Source of the DNA: Luteibacter sp.
GTDB taxonomy: Bacteria; Pseudomonadota; Gammaproteobacteria; Xanthomonadales; Rhodanobacteraceae
Assembly: GCF_009912395.1 (NCBI RefSeq)
Contig: NZ_WNDO01000008.1
Span: 112,673-176,672 of the forward strand
Length of the DNA stretch: 64,000 bases
Direction of reading: 5' to 3'
Numbering within the stretch: the stretch's first letter is position 1; each line of letters opens with the position of its first letter. Below the pieces are notes generated by a model. The model was not told the origin of the DNA and made no database searches. It saw only the letters and a program-made list of their open reading frames with translations. The position numbers and the translations under genes were made by a program. Below are positions 25,626 through 34,582 of this stretch, one piece after another.

Positions 25626-26810
25626 CTAGCTATGCATGGCGTGTTTCTGGGCTTGGACGCGCGAACGGCCCGGGCGACCCAGTTCGAAATCCCTGTATTG
25701 GCCAGGGTCACCGACATGCCCAGCCTCGGCGGCCTTCGCGATGTTGTACATCTCGCGGGCCGTCACATAGTGCAGTACGTAACGCTGGCCGTCGTTATAG
25801 CGTGACTCCAGGTAGGTGTGCATGTCGTCTACCGGATCACCCAGCAAGGTGTCCATGTCACGCTCCTGCGTACCATGCGTGTGGACCTTGATGAACATCC
25901 ACTCCGGCCGCCCCTCCACATGGATACCCGTGCGGACCCACTGATCCACGCGATCGCGCGTCGGCGGATAGCCTCGGCGGATGTCCGAGTTTTCGATGCG
26001 CGGGATGATGCCGAAGCGACGGTTCTTCCAGTTGAGGCCAAGCACACCCTGAATGATGAGCAGGTCGCCACTGGGCTTGCCGCCGACCCGCATCGGCACG
26101 CCCTTGTCGTGGGACTTCGGGCAGCAGGGATCGTCTGTCGCGTAATAAATGGCGTTGGACATCGCCGTCTGCGTCTCGCTGGGTGCCGAGGGCAGGGTGA
26201 AGTCGGCATAACAGCCCAGCTCGCGCAGCAACACCAGTTCGTTGTTGATCCCGCACCAACGTCCGTCGGCCCGAGAATTGTCCAGGCACCAGTTGCCGTG
26301 GATAAAGGCGAAGCGCAGCTGGCCGGTGACCGGATCGCGCGGAAGGGCGTCATGGCGCTCGTGGAGCAGACGGTTGAAGCGGTCGAGGGTGGCGACGAAG
26401 TTCTCCGGCGTATCGTTATCGTGATGCAGGTGGATCTCGATCTCGCCATAGCCTTCCGCGCAAAGCGCCTGCAACTTGTCCAGATGCTCGGGTACGTACT
26501 CTTCCTCGGGATAGAAAAAGCAATGCTGCGGCATGACGCCGTCCGCATCACGATGGCGCGAAGCTAGCGCGCGGTACTCCTTGCACCAGCGATCCACGCG
26601 GTGGCGCTGCGTCGGCATGTCCACGCGTCCCCAATTGGGCTCGAAGTGATCCACAAAGCAAAACATCACGTGGATCGGACCATCAACCTTCGGCGGCTTC
26701 GGTCGGGTCAGGTAACCCCACAACCAGTACTGCATATTGCGCGCGCGTATCGCCAGCGTGACCGCGACGGCCAGCAGGGCGAGAAGGACGACGATGGCGG
26801 ACGCGATCAT
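25626..26810 (-). CDS. Membrane-anchored polysaccharide deacetylase-like protein, last gene of the glycan operon
   Basis: 394 residues. The start ATG 26810 overlaps the upstream glycosyltransferase stop (ATGA). Residues 1-26 form an N-terminal membrane anchor (MIASAIVVLLALLAVAVTLA). The soluble part has motifs placed like a NodB-fold barrel: CFVDHFEPNWG near residue 50 (candidate first Asp), EIEIHLHHDND near 125 (candidate metal His pair) and FIHGNWCLDNS near 170. These are not canonical TFDDG/HSxxH motifs, so it may be a divergent deacetylase or glycoside hydrolase acting on the exported glycan in the periplasm. The substrate is unknown. Confidence 0.65.
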   Translation of the reverse strand: MIASAIVVLLALLAVAVTLAIRARNMQYWLWGYLTRPKPPKVDGPIHVMFCFVDHFEPNWGRVDMPTQRHRVDRWCKEYRALASRHRDADGVMPQHCFFYPEEEYVPEHLDKLQALCAEGYGEIEIHLHHDNDTPENFVATLDRFNRLLHERHDALPRDPVTGQLRFAFIHGNWCLDNSRADGRWCGINNELVLLRELGCYADFTLPSAPSETQTAMSNAIYYATDDPCCPKSHDKGVPMRVGGKPSGDLLIIQGVLGLNWKNRRFGIIPRIENSDIRRGYPPTRDRVDQWVRTGIHVEGRPEWMFIKVHTHGTQERDMDTLLGDPVDDMHTYLESRYNDGQRYVLHYVTAREMYNIAKAAEAGHVGDPGQYRDFELGRPGRSRVQAQKHAMHS

Positions 26811-27970
26811 GCCGTGGCTCCGTGAGGCACCAGGGTCAGCAGCTGTTCGGCGTTGTTGCGCCACTGCCGTTCACTGGCGATGTAGTCGCGGGCGGCGGCG
26901 CCGATCCGGCGTCGTTCCTCGGCATGGGCGGCCAGCGCCAGTACCCGTTCCACGCAGGCGCCTGCGTCGCCGCGCGGGAACAGCCAGCCGGTGCGGCCGT
27001 CGGCGATCACCTCCGCGACCGGCGCGTAGTCCGGCGCGACCACCGCCACCCCCATGCCCATGAACTCGAACAGTTTCATGGGAGAGCCGTAGTGATTGGA
27101 ATTCGGCAGGACGGCATAGTCCATGCAGGCGATCCAGCTCGCGACCTCGTCGTGCGGCACGCGGCCCGGTAGCAGCACGCGGTCGGCAAGGCCCCGGCCG
27201 GCGACCAGCTCGCGCACGGCAGGCAGCGTCTTGCCGTCGCCCACGAAGACCAGGGCGAGATCCGGGGCCTCGGCAAGCCGATTCGCGATGGCCTCCACGA
27301 ATGCGTCCATGCCGTGCCAATGCGCAAAGGCGCCGATATGGCCACAGACCGTGCGGCCCTCCAGCCCGCGTTCCCGGCGCAGCCCGTCGCGGTCGAAGCG
27401 CGACGGGTCGAAACGGGGAAGGTCCACGGCATTGGGCGAAATTACCGACGGTGCGATGTCGCCATAGGCCTCGACCGCACGATCGCGGAACCAGGTCGAG
27501 ATGAACACCAGCCCGGTCGCCTGGCGCAGGCACCAGCCTTCGATACGTTTCGCCAAGCCTTTCATGGTCAGCGGGCGCACGCGATCCACCAGCGCCGAAT
27601 CGTTGATCTCCAGCACGATGGGAATGCCCCGCCGCCGGGCCAGCCAGACGGTGGCGAACAGGAACAGCGAATAGCGCTCGTAGATCAACGCTGGCGTGGC
27701 GCGACGCCACGCACGGGTCATCCGGGCCAGGGTCACGAGGTTGTAGAGCAGCTCGAACAGCTCGAAGACGATGCCGGGCAGACGGGTGACGACGCCCGCC
27801 AGGCGCCCCTTGCCACCACCCGTCGATTCGGTCTCGTTCTCCGGATCGGCACCGGGAAAGGACATCACGTCCACCCGATGGCCCAGTTCGCGCAGCGCAT
27901 GCACGATGCCGCGGATATGCACGCCCTCGACATGCCGGCCGCGTGTCCGGTGGTGGTAGAGGATGTTCAT
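26807..27970 (-). CDS. GT4-family glycosyltransferase
   Basis: 387 residues from ATG 27970, which overlaps the upstream deacetylase stop. It is a GT-B glycosyltransferase: an N-terminal Rossmann start MNILYHHRTRGRHVEGVH, then SVISPNAVDLPRFD near residue 190, VCGHIGAFAHWHGMD and the nucleotide-sugar site GSPMKLFEFMGMGVAVVAPD near 300. It probably adds one sugar to a lipid-linked or growing glycan at the cytoplasmic face of the membrane. Donor and acceptor are not predictable. A hydrophobic segment around residue 75-95 may mediate membrane association. Confidence 0.88.
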   Translation of the reverse strand: MNILYHHRTRGRHVEGVHIRGIVHALRELGHRVDVMSFPGADPENETESTGGGKGRLAGVVTRLPGIVFELFELLYNLVTLARMTRAWRRATPALIYERYSLFLFATVWLARRRGIPIVLEINDSALVDRVRPLTMKGLAKRIEGWCLRQATGLVFISTWFRDRAVEAYGDIAPSVISPNAVDLPRFDPSRFDRDGLRRERGLEGRTVCGHIGAFAHWHGMDAFVEAIANRLAEAPDLALVFVGDGKTLPAVRELVAGRGLADRVLLPGRVPHDEVASWIACMDYAVLPNSNHYGSPMKLFEFMGMGVAVVAPDYAPVAEVIADGRTGWLFPRGDAGACVERVLALAAHAEERRRIGAAARDYIASERQWRNNAEQLLTLVPHGATA

Positions 27971-28605
27971 GGTGCGTTCCCCGGCAGGGCGGCAAAGCGC
28001 ATGCCGCGTGCCAGCCATTGCGGCAACACGATGTCCAGTGCGGCGGTCGCCTTGCCGCTGTCGTCGTGCATCAGCACGATGTCGCCCGGCGCGGGCGGCG
28101 CGTCGAGCAGGCGGGTCACCAGCATCTCGATCGGTTGTTCCTGGTAGTCGAGGCTGTCGTACGACCAGTAGACCAGGCTGCGCCGCTGCGTCGCGAAGTG
28201 CATCAGCAGGCGGGCACCCACATAGCCGTGCGGCGGACGCATGCGGTGATGCGGCCGATCGTCGAAGCGCCGCAGCAGGGCGTCGGTGCGATACACCTCG
28301 TCGAGCTGGTGCGTGATGTCCATGTTGCGGAACGACCAGTGGCTGTAGGAATGATTACCCACCATGTGCCCCTCGGCGACGATGCGCTCGACGATCTCCG
28401 GATGGGCTTCGATCTTTTCGCCGACGAGGAAGAAGCTCGCTTTCACGCCGTGTCGCGCGAGCGTATCGAGCAACGGCGGCGTGTGCTCCGGGTCCGGACC
28501 GTCGTCGAAGCTCAGGTAGCGCAGCGCGGTGTCGCGCGTGCGGGTAAGCACCAGGGTTTCCGGTAGCAGGGCCAGCAGTTCGTGTTTTTTCGGTCGGCGG
28601 ATCAT
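27967..28605 (-). CDS. NodB-type polysaccharide deacetylase (212 aa)
   Basis: A carbohydrate esterase family 4 enzyme that removes N-acetyl groups from GlcNAc-containing glycans. The NodB motifs are intact: LSFDDGPDPEHT near residue 30 (catalytic base and metal Asp), the metal-binding GNHSYSHWSF near 80, RPPHGYVG near 125, and LMHDD near 175. No signal peptide is present, so it would act in the cytosol on a precursor unless exported otherwise. It starts at ATG 28605 overlapping the GT4 stop (ATGA), in the middle of the glycan operon. Confidence 0.92.
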   Translation of the reverse strand: MIRRPKKHELLALLPETLVLTRTRDTALRYLSFDDGPDPEHTPPLLDTLARHGVKASFFLVGEKIEAHPEIVERIVAEGHMVGNHSYSHWSFRNMDITHQLDEVYRTDALLRRFDDRPHHRMRPPHGYVGARLLMHFATQRRSLVYWSYDSLDYQEQPIEMLVTRLLDAPPAPGDIVLMHDDSGKATAALDIVLPQWLARGMRFAALPGNAP

Positions 28606-29774
28606 GCGTTGGCACCCAGGTGGGCGTGAGCACCGGACACGGCCTGCGCCAGGGCCCGGTCGAGCTGGTCGATGTTGTCGTCCCAGCGGAAGGTGGCAGC
28701 GTGCGCCACGATGGCGGCGGCGTCGTAGTGGCGGCCCAGCGAGGCCAGCAACGCGGCGCCCAGGTCGTCCGGCCGGTGCGGTGGCACGAGCAGGCCCGCC
28801 CACGGCGGCAACACCTCGGGTATGCCACCCACGGAGGTCGCGACGACGGGCGTACCGCAAGCCATGGCTTCCAGCACGACGTTGGGCACGCCTTCGTTGT
28901 GGCTGGGCAGGCAGAGCACGTCGGCGGCACGGAACCAGTCGGCCAGCGAGGCATGGTCGGCGGCGCCGGCAAAGCGCACGGCGGGCGCACTGCACACGCT
29001 GCCAGTCAGGCGCTCCAGGCTCTCGCGATCCGGACCGCCGCCGACATAGACCAGCCGTGCGTCGTGGTGCCGGGCGGTCACGTGCGGAAAAGCGCGCGCT
29101 AGATCGTGGCAGCCCTTGCTGGCCTTCAGGTTGCCGACATAGAGCACGATCGGTGCCTCCGGCGGCAGGTCCAACCGCCGCCGCGCGGCGACGCGGTCGC
29201 CCGGTGTAAACAGCCGAGTGTCCACGCCGTTGTAGATGGTCCGCACGCGTTCGGGATCGGCGCCGATGTCCACGGCCTTCGCCGCGAGCGCCTTGCTCAC
29301 GGCCACCACCATGCCGGCGGAACGCAAGGCCTGGCGGATCTGTGGGCGACGCAGCGTCGCGTCGGCCTGCACGTTGAGGTCGCTGCCGTGCACCTTGACC
29401 ACATGCGGTATGCCGAGCAGGCGCGCCATCCATGCGCCGGCCACGGCGTCCGGATAGGCCCAGCTGGCCAGCAGCACGTCGTAGCCTTCGCCGCGCAGCC
29501 GCTTGCTGTGCTGCCACATCACGCTGGCGAGAAAGCACAGGGCGTTTAGGAAACGACCGATGCCCGGCGGGTGCCAGAAAGTGAACCAGCGCACATCGAT
29601 GCCGGGCACGCGCACGTCCTCGCGTGCCGGCCCACGGCGTTCGCGGAAATCCACGGCGGTGAGCACATGCACGTCGTGACGATCGCCCAGCTTCTGGAAC
29701 TGCTGGCGATTGAAGGTTCCACGCCGTGCGTCCCAGGGCGTGGGAAACAGGTTGGTGACGATGAGCACTTTCAT
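28602..29774 (-). CDS. GT4-family glycosyltransferase
   Basis: A 390-residue GT-B glycosyltransferase. The first strand is MKVLIVTNLFPTPWDARRG with acceptor loop RGTFNRQQF. Central motifs are VVKVHGSDLN and VRTIYNGVDTRLF, then VLYVGNLKASKGCHDL. The donor site is CLPSHNEGVPNVVLEAMACG near residue 290, with the EX7E pattern of retaining GT4 enzymes. It overlaps both neighbours by 4 nt (ATGA). It is one of three GT4 members in the operon, implying at least three distinct sugar linkages in the product. Confidence 0.9.
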   Translation of the reverse strand: MKVLIVTNLFPTPWDARRGTFNRQQFQKLGDRHDVHVLTAVDFRERRGPAREDVRVPGIDVRWFTFWHPPGIGRFLNALCFLASVMWQHSKRLRGEGYDVLLASWAYPDAVAGAWMARLLGIPHVVKVHGSDLNVQADATLRRPQIRQALRSAGMVVAVSKALAAKAVDIGADPERVRTIYNGVDTRLFTPGDRVAARRRLDLPPEAPIVLYVGNLKASKGCHDLARAFPHVTARHHDARLVYVGGGPDRESLERLTGSVCSAPAVRFAGAADHASLADWFRAADVLCLPSHNEGVPNVVLEAMACGTPVVATSVGGIPEVLPPWAGLLVPPHRPDDLGAALLASLGRHYDAAAIVAHAATFRWDDNIDQLDRALAQAVSGAHAHLGANA

Positions 29775-30889
29775 GCGAAGGACCCCACGCCGCCGAAGTA
29801 AAGCCGGCCATAGCGCTCGGCCATGGCGTCCAGCGATCCGTGCGTTTCCACCCAGAGTCGTGCCGCACGGCCCAGGCTCTGGGCCTGGCGCGTCGTTTGC
29901 AGCACCTCAAGCATTGCCTGCGCCAGGGAGGTAGGATCGCCTGCGGGCACGAGGCGCCCCGTGGTGCGATCGTCGACGATCTCGGCATTGCCCCCGACAT
30001 TCGTGGCGACGATGGGCAGGCCGGTCGCACAGGCTTCCAGCAAGGCCATGGAATACCCCTCGGTCACCGACGACAGCGCGAACAGGTCGAGGCCCTGGAG
30101 CAGTTCGCGCACGTCGTCGCGATCGCCAAGGAAATGCACGCTGCCGGCCACGCCTTCGTCGAAGGCGCAGGCGCGCAGCGTCTCGCGCAGTTCGCCATCG
30201 CCGATCAGCACCAGCGCGGTATCCGGACGGTTGCGGCGAACGATACGAAAGGCGCGGATGAGCGAGGCCTGGTCCTTGGTCCAGTTGAGGCGGCCCACGG
30301 TGCCGATGATGCGCGTGCCCAGCGGTACGTTGATCAGGCGCGCGAGGCGCTCGTGCATGGTGTCGGATGCGATGTCGAAGCGGTCGAGCACGATGCCGTT
30401 AGGTACCACGCAGGTCTTCGCCGCCGGCACGATACCGCGCGCGATGGCGTCCTGGCGGGCGGCCTCGCAGACGGCGACCACGGCGTCGGTGGCGCGCAGC
30501 GCGCGGCGGAACAACCACTCGCGGCGGCCCGGCTTGCGATGCGCACCCATGCCGTGCCGCGTGTTCACCACCTGGCGGATGCCCATGCCGAGGCTGGCGA
30601 GCACGGCCTGGTAATGCGCCACCACGTTATGGGTATGCAGCACCTCGGTGCGGTGAGCGGCGAGGAAGGCACGCGCGCGACCGAGCGCTCGCACATCGAG
30701 GCCATCGCGCTTGCCGCAGGCATGCACGGGGATGCCGAGCGTCTCCAGCTCGTGGGCGAGCGCACCGGCCTCGTAGAGGCACACGACCTGCACCCGCTCG
30801 CCCTGCGCGTGCTGGGTCTTCACCAGGTCGAGCACCATGCGCTCGAGGCCGCCGCGATTGAGGTTTTCCACGAAGTGGGAGATGTTCAC
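29771..30889 (-). CDS. GT4-family glycosyltransferase
   Basis: 372 residues from a GTG start at 30889, chosen because it overlaps the stop of the CapK-like gene (GTGA). The opening ISHFVENLNRGGLERMVLDL is the classic GT4 'GGxE' acceptor motif seen in polysaccharide and PEP-CTERM-cluster transferases. VVPNGIVLDRFD and IIGTVGRLNWTKD follow. The donor site ALSSVTEGYSMALLEACATG lies near residue 285 with both conserved Glu residues. It is cytoplasmic with no membrane helix. It sits between the ligase-like gene and another GT4. Confidence 0.9.
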   Translation of the reverse strand: MNISHFVENLNRGGLERMVLDLVKTQHAQGERVQVVCLYEAGALAHELETLGIPVHACGKRDGLDVRALGRARAFLAAHRTEVLHTHNVVAHYQAVLASLGMGIRQVVNTRHGMGAHRKPGRREWLFRRALRATDAVVAVCEAARQDAIARGIVPAAKTCVVPNGIVLDRFDIASDTMHERLARLINVPLGTRIIGTVGRLNWTKDQASLIRAFRIVRRNRPDTALVLIGDGELRETLRACAFDEGVAGSVHFLGDRDDVRELLQGLDLFALSSVTEGYSMALLEACATGLPIVATNVGGNAEIVDDRTTGRLVPAGDPTSLAQAMLEVLQTTRQAQSLGRAARLWVETHGSLDAMAERYGRLYFGGVGSFA

Positions 30890-32241
30890 GGTGCCAGTTC
30901 CGAAACGGTGACGCGGAGCTTGCCGCTGCGCGTGAGCGGGATGTCGTCGACGAAATGGCAGTGCAGCTGGGCGCTGTCGCCGAGCACCTTCGCCACTTCG
31001 CGACGGATATAGTCGAGTGAGGCGTCCTCGAAGCCACGACCACGCACGATGGACAGGTCGAGCCGATCGAGTCGGCGCTGCACGAGCTGGAAGCGGGCCA
31101 GGCCCGGCACGTCTTTCAGCATGTGCGGGAAGAATTCCCCCGGAAGCACGTACCCATCCGCCGTGCGAATGGCGTCCAGCTTGCGCCCGTCCACGGAGGC
31201 CAGCATCGGCAGGCCGCGACCGCAGGCGCAGCGACGCGGGCCATGCGTGGCCATGTCGCCGTTGACATAGCGGATGAAGGGCATGCCGTAGTTGAACAGG
31301 TCGGTGATGGCGATTTCGCCACTGCCGGTGCGAACGGGCGAACCGTGGGCGTCCAGCGTTTCTACGATGAGATGGTCGGCGTTGACGTGCAGGCCGTCGC
31401 GGTGCTCGCATTCCGAGGCGATCAGCATGAATTCGCGACAGCCGTAGGTGTTGTAGGCGGGCGCGCCGAAGGCTTCTTCGATCAACGTCCGCTGGAAAGG
31501 ATGCAGTGCCTCGGCGGCGCCGATGATCGAGGCCGGCCGGGCGATCTTTCGGCCGGTGGCCAGCAGCCATTCGGCGAGACGGACCAGCGGGCCCACGTAG
31601 CCGACGATCACCTCGGGACGCCAGTGGTCGATCGCGTCGGCGTAGTCCGCCATGTTCGCTTCGGTCATGGGGAAGCTGTCGAGCAGCTTGCGTGCGAACA
31701 CGGCGTTGTAGACGCGATCCTTCACGCGGTGGGCCAGCGACGGTTCGCCCACCGGACCACCCCACAGGAACAGCGTCCGCCGCCCCATGCGCGAGCCCGC
31801 CCAGCCGTAGCCGCGCCACATCACGGCGACGCGGCGGTCGTTGCTTTCGCGGGTAAAGCCGAAACGCAGGGGCTCCCCGGTGGAACCGCCCGTGTTCTTG
31901 TAGCCGAGCGAATCCTTCAGCGATATCGCCTTCAGATCGTCGAAGTTGTCGCGGATGTCGGCCTTGGTCAGCACGGGCAGTCGCGCGATGTCCTCCGGAT
32001 GACGGATGTCGAACGGCGTGATACCTAGCGCGTCCCAGCGGCGCCGGTAATAAGGCACTTCGCGATGGCACCAGTGGACGAGCCGGCGCAGCCGTTCGAA
32101 CTGGAGCGCCGCGATTTCCTCGGGCGCGAGCCACTGGTCGCGCTCGTAGCGGCGCATGTGGCTAGGCGTGTCGCGACGACGCAGGCCGCCTTCGTAGGCG
32201 GGCCAGATGACACGGCGGAGGGCGGTTTCGTAGGCGCTCAT
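30886..32241 (-). CDS. CapK/PaaK-like AMP-forming ligase family protein
   Basis: A 451-residue adenylate-forming-fold protein of the phenylacetate-CoA ligase/CapK group often found in capsule loci. Visible motifs are the phosphate loop NTGGSTGEPLRF near residue 110, YNTYGCREFMLIASECE near 245, the Asp-containing TDLFNYGMPFIRYVNGD near 300, a Cys pair CACGRG, and a C-terminal PLTRSGKLR whose Lys matches the catalytic lysine. All key ligase residues appear present, so it could activate an acyl or aminoacyl group for attachment to the glycan. The substrate is unknown. ATG 32241 overlaps the polymerase stop. Confidence 0.82.
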   Translation of the reverse strand: MSAYETALRRVIWPAYEGGLRRRDTPSHMRRYERDQWLAPEEIAALQFERLRRLVHWCHREVPYYRRRWDALGITPFDIRHPEDIARLPVLTKADIRDNFDDLKAISLKDSLGYKNTGGSTGEPLRFGFTRESNDRRVAVMWRGYGWAGSRMGRRTLFLWGGPVGEPSLAHRVKDRVYNAVFARKLLDSFPMTEANMADYADAIDHWRPEVIVGYVGPLVRLAEWLLATGRKIARPASIIGAAEALHPFQRTLIEEAFGAPAYNTYGCREFMLIASECEHRDGLHVNADHLIVETLDAHGSPVRTGSGEIAITDLFNYGMPFIRYVNGDMATHGPRRCACGRGLPMLASVDGRKLDAIRTADGYVLPGEFFPHMLKDVPGLARFQLVQRRLDRLDLSIVRGRGFEDASLDYIRREVAKVLGDSAQLHCHFVDDIPLTRSGKLRVTVSELAP

Positions 32242-33485
32242 ACGGTTCGCAGCAGCACGGCGACAAGAACGAAGATGAAGGCCACGCCGCCGGCGCCGAG
32301 GGGAACCCAGCGCCAGCCATGGTCGGCCAGCCGGAAGACGGGAAGGTGCGGCCAGCGCCGCCGGGCGCCGATGTAGTAGCCGGCGACCATGGCGGCGATG
32401 AGGTACAGCACCACCATGTAGCTGCGGCTGAGGAAGAACGCGCAGGCAAAGAGGCCGCACAGGGACAGCAGCAGGGTCAGCGCCATCTGTCGTTCGGCGA
32501 CCCAGGCCGGGCCGACCTCGGCGGGCGGGTGGCGGATCACCGTGAGCATCATCCAGAAGCCGTAGCCGACGAAGGCCAGCCACGCTACGAAGCCGATGAA
32601 GCCCGTTTCGGCGAGCACCAGCACGAAGGAGTTGTGCGCCGTGAGTTCGTTGTACTCGGTGAAGTTGCCGGCACCCACGCCGAAGGCCGGATGTTCGCGA
32701 AACATCTCCAGGCCGGCGTACCAGGCGTCCACGCGACCGGCGGCGGATTCCTCGCCCGCGTCCAGTTCGTCCATGCGCGAGCTGACCAGCTTCATCGCCG
32801 CCAGGCCGAGCACGCCGAGCATGCCGGCGACGACGATGCCGCGGCGGTACCAGACGTAGCAGCCGGCGATGACCAGCACGGCCAGCATGGCGCCGCGCGA
32901 GTTGGTCAGGTAGGTGCCGTACAGCAGCAACAGCGCGCAGCCCAGCCAGAAACAACGCATGAGGCCCTTGCCGGGGCGGCCCAGGTACATCGCCATGGGC
33001 AGTGTCGCCGCGAAGAGCAGGCCGAGATCGTTCGGGTCATTGAAGATGCCGACGTACTGGATGCGGTTGCCGTCGCCGAGCGGGATGCCCGTCCAGCCCA
33101 TGCCGGTACGCGCCTGTTCGACGCCGTGCAGCGCGAGCACCGTGGCGCACAGCACGAACACAGCCATGGCGATGCCCACGCGACGTTGCGTGGTGCACGC
33201 CGCACCGAAGACGTAGAAGGCGATCACCACGGGGCCGAAACGCGCCAGTTCGTCGAGGGCGCCACCGGTCCAGCCGTTGGTCACCTCCGAGATCATCAGC
33301 ACCAGCAGGAAGGCCGGCAGGATGATGAACTGCGGCGCTTCGAAGGTCTTGTCGCGCGAGATGGCCCAGGCCAGGAAGGCAAGCAGCAGCACGACGGGAA
33401 GCAAGGGCACCGTATCGAGTCCGGCCACGTAGTCCTGTGGCCGGATGATGGTGAGCACGACGTAAAGCAGGATCAGGGGGAACAT
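32238..33485 (-). CDS. O-antigen polymerase/ligase-like membrane protein
   Basis: 415 residues with about 11-12 transmembrane helices and one large periplasmic loop, the layout of Wzy/WaaL/PglL-type enzymes that polymerise or transfer lipid-linked glycans in the periplasm. The loop contains the family-typical glycine-proline pattern MFREHPAFGVGAGNF, then HNSFVLVLAETGFIGF, which is diagnostic of the O-antigen ligase superfamily. The His in HNSF is the usual conserved residue. Whether it polymerises repeat units or ligates the glycan to an acceptor cannot be told. The first 13 nt overlap the preceding deacetylase gene. Confidence 0.87.
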   Translation of the reverse strand: MFPLILLYVVLTIIRPQDYVAGLDTVPLLPVVLLLAFLAWAISRDKTFEAPQFIILPAFLLVLMISEVTNGWTGGALDELARFGPVVIAFYVFGAACTTQRRVGIAMAVFVLCATVLALHGVEQARTGMGWTGIPLGDGNRIQYVGIFNDPNDLGLLFAATLPMAMYLGRPGKGLMRCFWLGCALLLLYGTYLTNSRGAMLAVLVIAGCYVWYRRGIVVAGMLGVLGLAAMKLVSSRMDELDAGEESAAGRVDAWYAGLEMFREHPAFGVGAGNFTEYNELTAHNSFVLVLAETGFIGFVAWLAFVGYGFWMMLTVIRHPPAEVGPAWVAERQMALTLLLSLCGLFACAFFLSRSYMVVLYLIAAMVAGYYIGARRRWPHLPVFRLADHGWRWVPLGAGGVAFIFVLVAVLLRTV

Positions 33486-34582
33486 GGCTGCACCTGCGGG
33501 CCGTTCGTCTCATGGGCCGCGGTCGGATAGCTCATCAGCTGGGGCAGGGCCAGCATGGCGGCGAACCAGCCCGGCCCCATGTTGCTCTCGACTGGCAGCC
33601 GGTTCAGCGCGTAACGATTCTCCGACGGTTCGGGGTTGGTACCACAGACATAGCTGCATGCCAGCTGGAAGCCGGCATGTCGGGTCGCAGAAATCACCGC
33701 ATCGTTGTACGCGCGATCGCCGCCGACCGGGTACGACATGAGGATCGACGGCTGCGCCAGCTCGCGGTCGAGCGTGGCCTTGGATTCGCGGACCTCGCGC
33801 TCCATCTCGTCCAGCGGCAGACGGGCGAGCATGCGGTGGTGCACGCCATGCGAGCCGATCTCCAGTCCCGCCGCCTCGATCTCGCGAACCTGGTCCCAGG
33901 TCATCGGGCGGCACTCGAACGGGCGCGCATAGTCGGACGGCATGTTCCATTCCGCTTCGAGGCGCTCGGTCATGGCCGTCTGTGCCAGTGCGTCGAGCCA
34001 CTTCATGCGCAGGAGTACCTGTCCGGCAAGACGGCGACGCAGTGCCCGCTCCTTCGGCAGCGGCACGTCGATGCCCAGTTCGGGTAGAACGAGGCGCGGG
34101 GCCACCGTCACCAGGATCATGTGGACCAGCCAGTCGTAAGCGTAGGGCCGGCCGGTGTCGATATGTCCTGTGGACACGAAGAACGTGGCGGGCACACCGA
34201 GTTCAGCGAGGATCGGCGCGGCAACGTGGTAGTTGTCGTCGTAGCCATCGTCGAAGGTCACCGCCACGGTATCTGGCGGCAACGCCTCGCCCGCGTCCAG
34301 CGCCGCCACGACATCGGTGAGGCGGATCGGGCGGAAGTGCCGCTTCAGCCGGATCATCTGCTCACGGAATTCCTCCGGCGGCGTGCTGATCAGCTCCATG
34401 TCGAAGGCGTAGGTGTCCGGATCGGGCAACGGCATCACGCGGTGGTAGGCCAGGATACGCAGGTCGCGCTGCCACCACGCGCGCACGCGTTGCAGCGGAT
34501 GCAGTAGACCGCTGGAGTAGCACAGCTGGCCCAGTCGGCCCCTGATGCCGGATGCGCCTCGTCGGGTCATGTCGATCACCAT
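33473..34582 (-). CDS. NodB-type polysaccharide deacetylase (369 aa)
   Basis: A carbohydrate esterase 4 family protein with a longer insertion-bearing barrel. The first NodB motif is VTFDDGYDDNYH near residue 110 and the metal-binding histidines are GSHGVHHRML near 250. A C-terminal LSYPVGG-like motif is present (ILMSYPVGGD near 285). This variant class is common in exopolysaccharide loci and in PEP-CTERM/XrtA-type clusters. No classical signal peptide is seen. The start could be ATG 34582, GTG 34579 (GTGA overlap with the GT2 stop) or ATG 34570; all give the same protein core. Confidence 0.9.
   Translation of the reverse strand: MVIDMTRRGASGIRGRLGQLCYSSGLLHPLQRVRAWWQRDLRILAYHRVMPLPDPDTYAFDMELISTPPEEFREQMIRLKRHFRPIRLTDVVAALDAGEALPPDTVAVTFDDGYDDNYHVAAPILAELGVPATFFVSTGHIDTGRPYAYDWLVHMILVTVAPRLVLPELGIDVPLPKERALRRRLAGQVLLRMKWLDALAQTAMTERLEAEWNMPSDYARPFECRPMTWDQVREIEAAGLEIGSHGVHHRMLARLPLDEMEREVRESKATLDRELAQPSILMSYPVGGDRAYNDAVISATRHAGFQLACSYVCGTNPEPSENRYALNRLPVESNMGPGWFAAMLALPQLMSYPTAAHETNGPQVQPCSP

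Noticed and set aside
32238..34582. Assignment to a PEP-CTERM/exosortase (XrtA) cluster
   Set aside because: Some deacetylase and GT features are similar, but no exosortase, Wzc/Wza-type or PEP-CTERM gene is present in the window.
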